NCBI GenBank assembly: GCA_014874485.1
Contig: JADBJK010000040.1
Coordinates: forward strand, 1-55,342
Reading direction: 5' to 3'
From: Chloroflexota bacterium
GTDB lineage: Bacteria > Chloroflexota > Anaerolineae > DTLA01
Length of the DNA: 55,342 nt
Below the pieces are notes generated by a model. It saw only the letters and a program-made list of their open reading frames with translations, ran no database searches and was not told the origin of the DNA. Numbering within the stretch: the first letter of the stretch is position 1; the number at the start of each line of letters is the position of its first letter. The position numbers and the translations under genes were made by a program. Below, in pieces: positions 16,717-25,197 of the stretch.

Positions 16717-18552
16717 ATGGGGGTTCCTGAGGTGCTTCAGCCGCCGTTGTCGCTTCGGATTCTCGCCGCGTACCGAAGGTTCATCCGCTGGCTAACCAGC
16801 GCGAGGGTGCTCCTGGCGCTGATCCTGCTGGTGATGATGGTGTACCTCATCCTGGTGCCGCTGTACCGCATGGTGGAGACTACGGTAACGTACCAGGAGC
16901 GCGACGTGCTTGCCGTTCCCGATGCGGTGCCCGGGCAACTGACGGCCTACCACTGGGTGCGCATGCTGGCAAGCAGGGTGAGCAGGGTCTTCCTGTACGC
17001 GCCGCTCCAGCACTCGCTGGTTGTGGCGACGGGGGCCACGCTCCTCGCCATGTTCATCGGGTCGGTGCTGGCGTGGCTGGTCATCCGCACGGACATGCCC
17101 GGACGACATCTGGTCAACAACCTCGCCACGATTCCGTACATCATGCCCTCGTGGACCATCGCCATGGCGTGGAAGGTCATGTTCAACACGCGGGTTGCGG
17201 GCGGAACGCCTGGGCTTCTGGAATACCTCATCGGTCGGCCCATTCCCACGTGGTTGGCCTACGGGCCGATTCCCATCATCATCAGCAGCGCGCTGCACTA
17301 CTACACGTTCTTCTTCCTGTTCGTGTCGGCGGCGCTGATGTCCATTGACTCCAACCTGGAGGATGCAGCGGAACTGGCGGGGGCGAGCCGAAGCCGAATC
17401 CTGCGACGTATCACGTTCCCGCTGGTGCTGCCGGCGCTGCTGTCGGGGTTCATCATGACGTTCTCCAAGGTCATGGGGACGTTCGGCGGCCCCAACGTGT
17501 TGGGCACGCCCGTGCGGTACTACGTCATCGCCACGATGATCCGCTCCAGCGTGGCCATCGGCGAGTTCGCGGACGGGTTCGTGCTGGCCATCGTGCTGAT
17601 CCTGTTCACCATCGTTACCATCTACATCAATCAGCGGCTCATCGGCACGCGCAAGAGTTACGAGACCATCGGCGGGCGCGGGTTCGTGGCTCACGTGGCG
17701 CGGCTTGGCCCGTGGCGCAAGGTGTTGGCCGCTGGCGTAATCGTCTTCCAAGTCCTGGTCATCGCGCTCCCGCTGGGACTGCTGGCCTACGACACCTTTA
17801 TGCTGCACCCTGGCAACTACAGCCTGAGCAACTTCACGTTGCACTACTGGATTGGCAAGAGCGACATCAATATCGCGAACGGCACGCCGGGTGTCCTGCG
17901 CAATCCCAAGATATACTCCAGTGCCTGGAACTCCATCCGCCTGTCGCTGGCAACGGCCTTCTTCACGGCGCTGCTCGGGGTCATCCTCGGCTACGCCATC
18001 GTGAAGGGGCGGGGCACGCGCCTGTCCAAACTCGTGGAGCAGATTTCGTTCATCCCGTATGTCATCCCGGGGATCGCGTTCGGAGCCGTGTATATCTCCA
18101 TGTTCTCCAAGCGCGTAGGGCCGATTCCGCCGCTGTACGGCACATTCGCGCTGCTGGTCATCGTGTCGGTGGCGAAACACATCCCATATTCGGCGCGGAG
18201 CGGCGTATCGGCCATGCTCCAGGTGGGGCGCGAACTGGAGGAGGCGGGGCAGATGGCGGGCGCCAACCTATGGCAGCGGTTCAAGCGCATCATCTTTCCG
18301 CTGACCAGCGCCGGCTTCGTGTCCGGCTTCCTGCTGACGTTCATCACCACCATGCGCGAACTGTCGCTGATTATCCTGCTGGTAACGCCTGCGACGCAGG
18401 TGCTGTCGAGCCAGACCATGCGCTACACGGAGAACGGGGATACGCAGATGGCCAACGCGGTCATCCTCATCCTGATTACGTTGGTACTGATCGGCAACTT
18501 CATCATCGGGCGATTCCGAGGCGGGAGCCTGAAGAAAGGCCTAGGAATGTAA
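16717..18552 (+). CDS. ABC importer permease, fused double domain (Fbp/Afu/ThiP type)
   Basis: This 611-residue membrane protein has about twelve helices in two halves, each ending in a binding-protein-dependent transport (EAA) loop: ELAGASRSRILRRITFP and EEAGQMAGANLWQRFKRI. Fused permeases of this kind serve ferric iron, thiamine, 2-aminoethylphosphonate and hexose-phosphate importers. ATG 16717 is chosen after AAGGGAGG; ATG 16702 is possible, while a longer frame overlaps the RpiR gene. It lies with its ATPase (10 bp downstream) and lipoprotein. The RpiR regulator and the following phosphatase- and mutase-like genes favour a phosphorylated organic substrate over iron. Confidence 0.92.
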   Translation: MGVPEVLQPPLSLRILAAYRRFIRWLTSARVLLALILLVMMVYLILVPLYRMVETTVTYQERDVLAVPDAVPGQLTAYHWVRMLASRVSRVFLYAPLQHSLVVATGATLLAMFIGSVLAWLVIRTDMPGRHLVNNLATIPYIMPSWTIAMAWKVMFNTRVAGGTPGLLEYLIGRPIPTWLAYGPIPIIISSALHYYTFFFLFVSAALMSIDSNLEDAAELAGASRSRILRRITFPLVLPALLSGFIMTFSKVMGTFGGPNVLGTPVRYYVIATMIRSSVAIGEFADGFVLAIVLILFTIVTIYINQRLIGTRKSYETIGGRGFVAHVARLGPWRKVLAAGVIVFQVLVIALPLGLLAYDTFMLHPGNYSLSNFTLHYWIGKSDINIANGTPGVLRNPKIYSSAWNSIRLSLATAFFTALLGVILGYAIVKGRGTRLSKLVEQISFIPYVIPGIAFGAVYISMFSKRVGPIPPLYGTFALLVIVSVAKHIPYSARSGVSAMLQVGRELEEAGQMAGANLWQRFKRIIFPLTSAGFVSGFLLTFITTMRELSLIILLVTPATQVLSSQTMRYTENGDTQMANAVILILITLVLIGNFIIGRFRGGSLKKGLGM

Positions 18553-18561
18553 GGGGGGAGC

Positions 18562-19653
18562 ATGGGCACAACCATCACGATCAAGAACCTGACCAAGCGT
18601 TTTGGGGACGTGGTTGCGGTCAACAACGTGAGCCTCGCGATAGAGGCCGGGACGTTTCTCACGCTGCTGGGCCCATCGGGCTGCGGCAAGACGACGCTGT
18701 TGCGGTGCGTGGCGGGCCTGGAAGACCCCGACGAGGGCGAAATCTACATCGGCGACAGGCTGGTGTTCTCTCGCGCGCGAGGGATTTCCGTTCCGGCGGG
18801 GCAGCGGGACATCGGCCTGGTGTTCCAGAACTACGCCCTCTGGCCGCACATGACCGTGTACAAGAACATGAGTTTCGCCCTGGAGATTCGGAAACTGCCC
18901 AAGGCCGAGATTGACAAGCGGGTCAAAGAGTCGCTGGCCGAGGTGAAGATGCTGGGGTACGAGAACCGCTATCCCAGGGAGATGAGCGGCGGACAGCAGC
19001 AGCGCATCGCGTTGGCGCGCATGCTGGCGTATCGCCCCAAGGTGTTCCTCATGGACGAGCCGCTGTCCAACCTGGATGCGCGGCTCCGCATGGACATGCG
19101 GGCCGAACTGAAGCGCCTGCACTACGTGGCGGGCGCCACCACCATCTACGTTACCCACGACCAGGTGGAGGCGCTCACCATGTCCTCGCTCATCGCGGTC
19201 ATGAAGGATGGCGTGCTGCAGCAGGTGGACACGCCCGACCGCGTGTACCGCTGCCCGTCCAATCTGTTCGTCGCCGACTTCATCGGCAACCCGAAGGTGA
19301 ATCTCCTAGAGGGGGTTGTGGACGGGCAGGGGTGCGTAGACCTGGGCGAGTTCAAGGTGGCGATGGACACGCAGGGGGTGGAAGGGAAGGTGGTGCTGGC
19401 GATTCGGCCCGAGGACATCGCCGTGTACACAGAACCGACGCCGGGCACGGTGAAGTTCACGGTCTATTCGGTGCTGCCGTCGGGGGCGGATTCCACCATC
19501 GTGGCCCGCACGGGCGAGCGCGAGGTTACCATCCGCGTTCCGGGCATCAGCCCCATCAAGATGGATGACAGCGTGTGGCTGAAGTTTGACCCGCAGGTGA
19601 TCAACCTGTACGACGGAGCGACGGGCAATCTGGTGGCGGTTCGGAAGGTGTAG
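18562..19653 (+). CDS. ABC importer ATPase with TOBE domain (Fbp/Pot type)
   Basis: This 363-residue protein has Walker A GPSGCGKTT (37-45), Q-loop Q89, signature MSGGQQQ (141-147), Walker B VFLMDEP (161-167) and switch H199. A C-terminal TOBE-like regulatory domain (about 245-360) follows. It powers the adjacent double permease from the cytoplasmic face. It starts 10 bp after the permease stop behind GGGGGG. Sequence family alone does not give the substrate. Confidence 0.93.
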   Translation: MGTTITIKNLTKRFGDVVAVNNVSLAIEAGTFLTLLGPSGCGKTTLLRCVAGLEDPDEGEIYIGDRLVFSRARGISVPAGQRDIGLVFQNYALWPHMTVYKNMSFALEIRKLPKAEIDKRVKESLAEVKMLGYENRYPREMSGGQQQRIALARMLAYRPKVFLMDEPLSNLDARLRMDMRAELKRLHYVAGATTIYVTHDQVEALTMSSLIAVMKDGVLQQVDTPDRVYRCPSNLFVADFIGNPKVNLLEGVVDGQGCVDLGEFKVAMDTQGVEGKVVLAIRPEDIAVYTEPTPGTVKFTVYSVLPSGADSTIVARTGEREVTIRVPGISPIKMDDSVWLKFDPQVINLYDGATGNLVAVRKV

Positions 19654-19670
19654 ACGCTTCCCACGGGGGG

Positions 19671-19690
19671 CGCGCCCTTGACCGGGCGCG
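19671..19690 (+). terminator. Hairpin between ATPase and binding-protein genes
   Basis: CGCGCCC (19671-19677) pairs with GGGCGCG (19684-19690), followed by GTGTTT. It may set different expression of the lipoprotein relative to the upstream genes. Confidence 0.45.
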
Positions 19691-19786
19691 GTGTTTCACG
19701 AGCGGAAAGGAGGCGAGAACGAAGAGAGACGCAATGCGGTGGGTTCAAGGGTTTCCGTTCTATCCTAGCACTGTCAGGAGGGAGAA

Positions 19787-21031
19787 ATGAAGACACTGGT
19801 GAAGGTTCTATCGGCCTGTATGCTGGTTGTGCTCATCGCGGGGTGCGCGGCGCCCGCGGCGACACCGACGCCGACACCGAAGCCGGCGCCCACCACCGCG
19901 CCAGGGCAGCCCACCCAGCCGCCATCGCCCACGCCTGAGCCGACGCTGACGCCCGATGAGCAGTGGCTCAAGGCAGCGGAACTGGGCAAGTTCGCCCCGG
20001 CCAAGCAGGACTGGGCAGCCATTGAGGCGGCGGCCAAGAAGGAAGGCAAGGTCATCGTGTACGCCAACTCCTCTCGTATTGAGAAGGCCGCGGCCATGTT
20101 CATGGAGAAGTACCCCGAAATCACGGTGGAAGGATACGACCTGGGCGGCGATGACGCGGTCATCAAGGTGCGCGAGGAACAGAAGGCCGGGGCCTATGTC
20201 GGAGACGTGTGGTTCTCCGGTGGCGGCCCGGACATCTTCGGCGACCTGCTGCCCAAGGGGTACCTCATCCCCTTTGTGCCCGACGACCTGCTGGACGTGA
20301 TCCCGCCCGAGGCCCGCAACCCGCTGGTGGTAGCGCGCTACGGCGTGCGCGTGCTGGGCTACAACACCGAACTCAACCCCAACGGCTGCCCTATCACCAA
20401 CTGGTGGCAGTTGACCGAGCCCGAGTGGAAGGGCAAGGTGTTCATTGAGGACCCGCTGACCGATGCCTCCACGATGGGCATTCTGACCACCATCGCCTCC
20501 CACGCGGAGGAGTTGGCGGCGGCCTACAGGGAGCGGTACGGCAAGGACCCGGTCCTGGATCCCGACACGCCCGACGCGGGCTGGCTGTGGGTCAAGCGGT
20601 TCGCCCAGAACTCGCCCGTGCCGGAGCCAGGGGGCGATGAGGTCGTGGAAGCCTTCGCCACCCCGGGCATGAAGGAGGCCGGCGTGGGGTTCACGTCGTA
20701 CTCCAAGTACCGCGACACGGTGAAGGGCAAACTGGTCTTTGATGCCTGCAAGGGGGTCAAGCCGGTGATGGGCGTCCAGACCCAGGCTTACCTCGCGGTC
20801 ATCAACCGCGCGTCGCACCCGAACGCGGCCAAGTTGTTCATCCGCTTCGTGCTCAACGAGGGATTTGAGCCGTGGAACGTCATCGGCGACTACTCGGCCC
20901 GCACGGATGTGCCCGCGCCGAAGGGTGCGATCCCGCGCGAGGAGCTCAACGTCTGGACCCAGGACGATGCCTACGTGTACGCCAACATCGCCAAGATGCG
21001 CGACTTCTGGGCGATGAACCTGCTCCAGTAG
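19787..21031 (+). CDS. ABC importer substrate-binding lipoprotein (Fbp/Afu type)
   Basis: This 414-residue protein starts with a lipoprotein signal (lipobox LIAGC, cysteine about residue 20) and a Thr-Pro-rich linker to about residue 55. A periplasmic-binding-protein fold of the iron/spermidine/sugar-phosphate group follows (KVIVYANSSRIEKAAAMF, GDVWFSGGGPD, LNPNGCPITNWWQL, GKVFIEDPLT). The paired tyrosines typical of ferric-binding proteins are not evident where expected, so iron is not favoured. It sits 133 bp downstream of its ATPase with its own GGAGGGAG site. Candidate ligands are hexose phosphates, phosphoglycerates or organophosphonates. Confidence 0.9.
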   Translation: MKTLVKVLSACMLVVLIAGCAAPAATPTPTPKPAPTTAPGQPTQPPSPTPEPTLTPDEQWLKAAELGKFAPAKQDWAAIEAAAKKEGKVIVYANSSRIEKAAAMFMEKYPEITVEGYDLGGDDAVIKVREEQKAGAYVGDVWFSGGGPDIFGDLLPKGYLIPFVPDDLLDVIPPEARNPLVVARYGVRVLGYNTELNPNGCPITNWWQLTEPEWKGKVFIEDPLTDASTMGILTTIASHAEELAAAYRERYGKDPVLDPDTPDAGWLWVKRFAQNSPVPEPGGDEVVEAFATPGMKEAGVGFTSYSKYRDTVKGKLVFDACKGVKPVMGVQTQAYLAVINRASHPNAAKLFIRFVLNEGFEPWNVIGDYSARTDVPAPKGAIPREELNVWTQDDAYVYANIAKMRDFWAMNLLQ

Positions 21032-21058
21032 CGTTGGCTTGTGAGAGGCTGGACGACG

Positions 21059-21086
21059 CCGGGGGCGCACGCTCTCGCGCCCCCGG
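21059..21086 (+). terminator. Hairpin downstream of the binding-protein gene
   Basis: CCGGGGGCGC (21059-21068) pairs perfectly with 21077-21086 around an 8-base loop. There is no T-run, so termination is uncertain. The rest of 21087-21380 holds a repeat block and no visible gene. Confidence 0.5.
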
Positions 21087-21163
21087 TGCTGCCGAGCCTG
21101 GGTGAACCTGTACTTGGGCTGCGCCGAACCCGGCGAGTACTTGACCATAGGGAAGGTTGTCCT

Positions 21164-21242
21164 TGTCATTGCGAGCGAAGCGAAGCAATCTGGGACAATT
21201 CATGAATTGTCCCTACGGGCGCTGCGCGCCCTGGCAATGACA
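21164..21242. repeat. Short TGTCATTGCGAG-type repeat with a palindrome core
   Basis: The block starts TGTCATTGCGAGCGAAGCG, carries the 22-bp core of the 28-bp palindrome at 21192-21213, and ends CTGGCAATGACA. Here the palindrome directly replaces the central part of the usual unit. Confidence 0.85.
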
Positions 21243-21380
21243 CAGACAGACACCGCGCGGCAGTGGGTGCGGGACGCTGGCCCTGCTACCCCCTGCGCTG
21301 GGGGCGCCGGTGGGGCCACGCGTAGCCTGCGCCGGGGATGTTATCCTTCCCGCCATCGTGGCGGCTTTCGGGGGACTGAC

Positions 21381-22154
21381 ATGCCACATTCGGGTATCCG
21401 CGCCGTCATCTTTGATATGGGCGGTACGCTGGAAGACCTCTACTACGACGAAGCCGTGTGGCGGGAAGCGACGCGGCAACTCCAGCACCTGCTGGGCCAG
21501 CATGGGCTTGACCCGGGCCTGGACGCCGACGGGCTGCAATCCGCCGTGGTGGCGGGGATGGCTGCCTATCAGGCGTGGCGCGAGGCAACGGAGATAGAAC
21601 TGCCGCCCGAGCGCGTGTGGGCCGAGTACGTCTTCCCCCACAACGGGCTGTCCAAGGAGCGGCTGGCGGGCGCAGCCGAGGAGTTGACGTACTTCTACGA
21701 GACCCATTACCAGATTCGCAAACTCCGCCCCGATGCCCGCGACGTGCTCACCGCCCTGCACGAGCGCGGCTTCCGCCTGGGCGTGATTTCCAACATCATC
21801 AGCCGCACGGTGGTCCCGCGCCAACTGGCCGCTTACGGCATCGCCCACCTGCTTGACCCGGTGCTCACGAGCGCCGCGTTTGGCTGGCGCAAGCCGAACC
21901 CGCGCATCTTCCTGGAGGCGGCGCGGCTGCTGGGCCTGCCGCCGGCGCAATGCGCCTACGTGGGCGATACCGTGTCCCGCGACGTCATCGGGGCGCGCCG
22001 GGCGGGCTACGGGCTGGCGGTGCAAATCCGCTCGTTTCTCACCGACAAGGCGGATCGCGGCACGGAGGACGCGCTGCCCGACGCGGTGATTCACAGTCTC
22101 ACAGACATCCTCCCACTGGTTACTTCGCACTCGGAGACCGTTCATGGCGATTAA
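21381..22154 (+). CDS. HAD-superfamily protein, DxG variant of motif I
   Basis: This 257-residue HAD type I protein has motif I FDMGGTL (D12 nucleophile), motif II GVISN, motif III WRKPNP and motif IV YVGDTVSRD, plus a helical cap (about residues 20-115). The second Asp of the usual DxD, the general acid of HAD phosphatases, is Gly14. It may therefore be a phosphatase with altered chemistry, a dehalogenase-like hydrolase or a binding protein. ATG 21381 begins the conserved domain; the frame upstream is repeat sequence. Its end overlaps the next HAD gene by 11 bp, implying translational coupling. Confidence 0.88.
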   Translation: MPHSGIRAVIFDMGGTLEDLYYDEAVWREATRQLQHLLGQHGLDPGLDADGLQSAVVAGMAAYQAWREATEIELPPERVWAEYVFPHNGLSKERLAGAAEELTYFYETHYQIRKLRPDARDVLTALHERGFRLGVISNIISRTVVPRQLAAYGIAHLLDPVLTSAAFGWRKPNPRIFLEAARLLGLPPAQCAYVGDTVSRDVIGARRAGYGLAVQIRSFLTDKADRGTEDALPDAVIHSLTDILPLVTSHSETVHGD

Positions 22155-23574
22155 AGGTATCTTCTTTGACGCGGCCGGCGTCCTGTACCGTCGGCCAGAA
22201 TCCACAAACCTGTTCGTTCTGAAACTGTTGGAGCGCGAGGGAATCGTCCCCCGACCGGTTGATGCGTTCCGCGACCGCCTGGGTGCGCTGCGAGCGGATG
22301 CGAACAAGGGGGTGATCGCGCCGGACGAGTACTGGGACGCCGTGCTGGAGATGTATGGCGTCGGCGACCCGAATCTCCGCAAGGCGCTGGTGGCGGAAAT
22401 CAACGCCCACTCGGACACTGTGGAGGAGATTCCCGGCGCGCGACAGGCCCTGGCCACGCTCAAGCAGCGGGGCTTTCGTCTCGGCATCGTTACCGACACG
22501 ATTTATCCCCTTGAGCGCAAGCGACGCTGGCTGGACAGCCTGGGACTGTCGCCCCTTGTGGACGTTCTGGCGTGCTCCACGGACGTGGGCGCGCACAAGC
22601 CGGACCCCGCAATCTACTTGCGCGCGCTGGAGATGGCGGGCCTGACGCCGGGGGAATCGGCGTTTGTGGGACACGATGCCGAAGAACTGGAGGGCGCGCG
22701 CAAGGCTGGAATGACCACGGTCGCCGTCAACTACGATCGGGATGCCAGAGCAGACTACTACGCGGCAACGCCGCTGGACTTGCTGGACCTGCCAATCTTC
22801 AAGGATCACGCGAGACTGGAGGGAGACATGGAACGCGACATTGAGGTAATCTTCATTGACGTTGGAGCGACGCTGCGGGTGCTGGTGGAGGACGAGGAGT
22901 ACCAGGCCGAGGCCAGGCGACGGATCGCGGAATTGGTGGGCACGCAGGAGTCGCCGGAGGCCTTCTGCGCGGAACTGGACAAGCGGTACAAGACGTATCG
23001 CAAATGGGCGTTTGAGACCCTCAACGAGGCCTCGGAGCGAGAGTTGTGGACCCGCTGGCTCCTGCCGGATTACCCCGAGGAGAAGATCGCGCCGCTTGCT
23101 GGCGAACTGACGTTTCTGTACCGCCAGACGATGGGCCGCCGCTTCGCTCAGCCGGATGCGAAAGACGTGGTCCTGGAACTGACGCGGCGTGGATACAGGC
23201 TTGGCATCATCAGCAACACCATCACCGAGCGGGAGATTCCCCAGTGGCTGGAGGAGGACGGGCTGAAGCCGTATTTCCCGACCGTCGTTCTGTCGTCCAT
23301 CTTCGGGCGGCGCAAGCCCGGGCCGGAGATTTACCTTGAGGGCGCGCGCCGGGCCGGCGTGGAACCCGCGCGGGCGGTGTATGTGGGCGACAACCCCACG
23401 CGCGATGTGGAGGGCGCGCGGAAGGCCGGCTTCGGTATGGTGATCCTGCTGCTGGACCCGGCGGAGGCGGATGAGCCTATCGCCGAGGAGAACAAGCCCG
23501 ACTACATCATCCGCCGCCTCAGCGACCTGCTGGACATCTTCCCGCCGCGGCAGGCAGCGCAGGCGGCGTCGTAG
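22144..23574 (+). CDS. Fused tandem HAD-superfamily protein (two HAD domains)
   Basis: This 476-residue protein contains two complete HAD domains in one frame. Domain A (about 1-225) has FFDAAGVLY, GIVTDT, AHKPDP and VGHDAEE; domain B (about 230-470) has FIDVGATL, GIISNT, RRKPGP and VGDNPTRD. Both lack the second Asp of motif I (Ala and Gly instead), as does the preceding gene. A strong internal ribosome site GGAGGG (22818-22823) lies just before ATG 22828, where domain B begins, so domain B may also be made alone. The gene begins inside the previous one and ends 31 bp before the mutase gene. Three related DxG/A HAD domains in a row suggest local duplication. Confidence 0.85.
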   Translation: MAIKGIFFDAAGVLYRRPESTNLFVLKLLEREGIVPRPVDAFRDRLGALRADANKGVIAPDEYWDAVLEMYGVGDPNLRKALVAEINAHSDTVEEIPGARQALATLKQRGFRLGIVTDTIYPLERKRRWLDSLGLSPLVDVLACSTDVGAHKPDPAIYLRALEMAGLTPGESAFVGHDAEELEGARKAGMTTVAVNYDRDARADYYAATPLDLLDLPIFKDHARLEGDMERDIEVIFIDVGATLRVLVEDEEYQAEARRRIAELVGTQESPEAFCAELDKRYKTYRKWAFETLNEASERELWTRWLLPDYPEEKIAPLAGELTFLYRQTMGRRFAQPDAKDVVLELTRRGYRLGIISNTITEREIPQWLEEDGLKPYFPTVVLSSIFGRRKPGPEIYLEGARRAGVEPARAVYVGDNPTRDVEGARKAGFGMVILLLDPAEADEPIAEENKPDYIIRRLSDLLDIFPPRQAAQAAS

Positions 23575-23605
23575 GGAAGCCGTTGGCGCATTTGGGGGGT
23601 GTGCG

Positions 23606-25186
23606 ATGGGCGAGCAAGAGGACCGCGGGGGCGTGGCGCTGGCCCAGGCCGTGCGGCAACTGTACCAGGAAGGGCAGACGGACTACTCGCTGGAGCCCAT
23701 CGTGCTGGTGGACGCCCGCGGGGAGCCCATCGGCCGAATCCAGGACGGCGACGCGGTGGTGTTCTGCTGCCGCCGGGGCGAGCGCGAGGTTCAGTTGACC
23801 GAGGCGTTCGTGGATACGTCGCTGGATGCCTTCCCGCGGCGCGAGTTCCGCAATCTGACTTTCGTGATCCTGACCCTGTACCACGAGAAGTTCAAGGACC
23901 TGCCGGTGGCCTTCGCACCCACCCAGGTGCGCGATACGCTGGGCGAAGTGGTCAGCCGCGCGGGGTTGCGCCAGTTGCGCGTGGCGGAATCGGAGAAGTT
24001 CGCGCACGTAACGTTCTTCTTCAGCGGCGGCAACAATCAGCCCTTCGCGGGCGAGGAGGATGTGCGTGTCCCGTCTCCGAAAGGCGTGCCGTTTGACCAA
24101 GTGCCGGAGTTGAGCCTGCCTCAGGTCGCGGCGCGGGTTGCGGAGGGCGTGCGGGAGGGCTATGACCTCATCGTGGCGAATTTCGCCAATGGCGATGTCA
24201 TCGGCCACACGCAGAGCCGCGAGGCCAAGATCGCCTGCGCCGAGGCGGTGGACCGACACCTGGGCGAGGTGGTGGAGGCGGCCCTTGCCGCAGGATACGT
24301 TACCCTCGTTACCGCCGACCACGGCAACCTGGAGGAGATGACGCAACCCGATGGGTCGCCTCACGTGGCGCACACGGCGAACCCCGTGCCGTTCGTCGTG
24401 GTGGACCCCGGCATCGCGGTCGGCGCGGTGCGGGATGGGAGCCTGGCGGACGTGGCGCCGACGGTGTTGGGCGCGATGGGCCTCGCGCGGCCCGATGCGA
24501 TGCAGGGCGAGGGGCTTGTGCCTGCAGGGGCGTGGGGTGGCCGTCGCCGTGTGCTGCTGCTGATTCTGGATGGCTGGGGCATCGGCAGGGACGATGACAC
24601 GAACCCCATCTTCCTGGCGCGCACGCCGGTGTGGGACGGCTTGCTCCGCCGGTATCCCCATTCCGCCCTGCAGGCGGCGGGCGAGGCGGTGGGGCTGAAG
24701 GCGGGGAAGCCGGGCAACTCCGAGGCGGGGCACATCAACATCGGCGCCGGGCGGGTGATCCTGCAGGACGACGTGCGGCTTGACCTGGCGATGAAGGACG
24801 GCTCGTTCTATACCAACGAAACTCTCTGCAGGGTCATACGGGAGACCAAAGAGCGGGGGGCATCGCTGCATCTGCTGGGACTGCTGACCGAGAAGAGTTC
24901 CCACGGCTCCATTGAGTACCCCCTGGCACTGCTCCGCATGGCGAAGGCCGCCGGACTTGGCGATGTGTACCTGCACATCATTTTTGACGGCAGGAGCACG
25001 GAACCCGGAAGCGCGCCTGCACTCCTGGAGAAACTGGAAGGGCAGGTTCGGGAGATCGGCGTCGGCAAGATCGTTACCGGCGTCGGCAGGGGGATTGCCC
25101 TGGACCGCGACGGCAATTACGGCAAGACGCGGAAAGCCTACGATGCGCTCGTCTTCGGCACGGGCAGGTGGCAGACGTTGGAGTGA
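23606..25186 (+). CDS. Circularly permuted cofactor-independent phosphoglycerate mutase (GpmI type)
   Basis: This 526-residue protein contains the whole GpmI sequence in swapped order. Residues 11-305 match the canonical C-terminal half: R57 and R60, K131 in ESEKFAHVTFFF, D197 and H201, D238-H239 in TADHGN, H256 in HTANPVPF. Residues 314-526 match the canonical N-terminal half: D322 in LILDGWG, Ser nucleophile S372 in GNSEAGHINIGAGR, H433, R463, R495, R501. The join is a short linker near 304-315, and the new ends fall in the canonical transferase domain after AYDALVFGTG. All metal ligands and the serine are present; the usual Asp in DGRDT is Ser464. GpmI interconverts 3- and 2-phosphoglycerate with Mn2+. 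ATG 23606 follows GGGGGGTG. Confidence 0.85.
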   Translation: MGEQEDRGGVALAQAVRQLYQEGQTDYSLEPIVLVDARGEPIGRIQDGDAVVFCCRRGEREVQLTEAFVDTSLDAFPRREFRNLTFVILTLYHEKFKDLPVAFAPTQVRDTLGEVVSRAGLRQLRVAESEKFAHVTFFFSGGNNQPFAGEEDVRVPSPKGVPFDQVPELSLPQVAARVAEGVREGYDLIVANFANGDVIGHTQSREAKIACAEAVDRHLGEVVEAALAAGYVTLVTADHGNLEEMTQPDGSPHVAHTANPVPFVVVDPGIAVGAVRDGSLADVAPTVLGAMGLARPDAMQGEGLVPAGAWGGRRRVLLLILDGWGIGRDDDTNPIFLARTPVWDGLLRRYPHSALQAAGEAVGLKAGKPGNSEAGHINIGAGRVILQDDVRLDLAMKDGSFYTNETLCRVIRETKERGASLHLLGLLTEKSSHGSIEYPLALLRMAKAAGLGDVYLHIIFDGRSTEPGSAPALLEKLEGQVREIGVGKIVTGVGRGIALDRDGNYGKTRKAYDALVFGTGRWQTLE

Positions 25187-25197
25187 GGGGCGCAGGC

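Noticed and set aside
19787-21031. Assigning the lipoprotein as a ferric-iron binder on family name alone
   Set aside because: The expected tyrosine pair is not evident, and the neighbours (RpiR regulator, HAD and mutase genes) point to a phosphorylated organic ligand. The substrate is left open.
21102-21380. Extension of the first HAD gene into the repeat region
   Set aside because: The extra codons translate the interspersed repeat and hairpin sequence. HAD motif I follows directly after ATG 21381.
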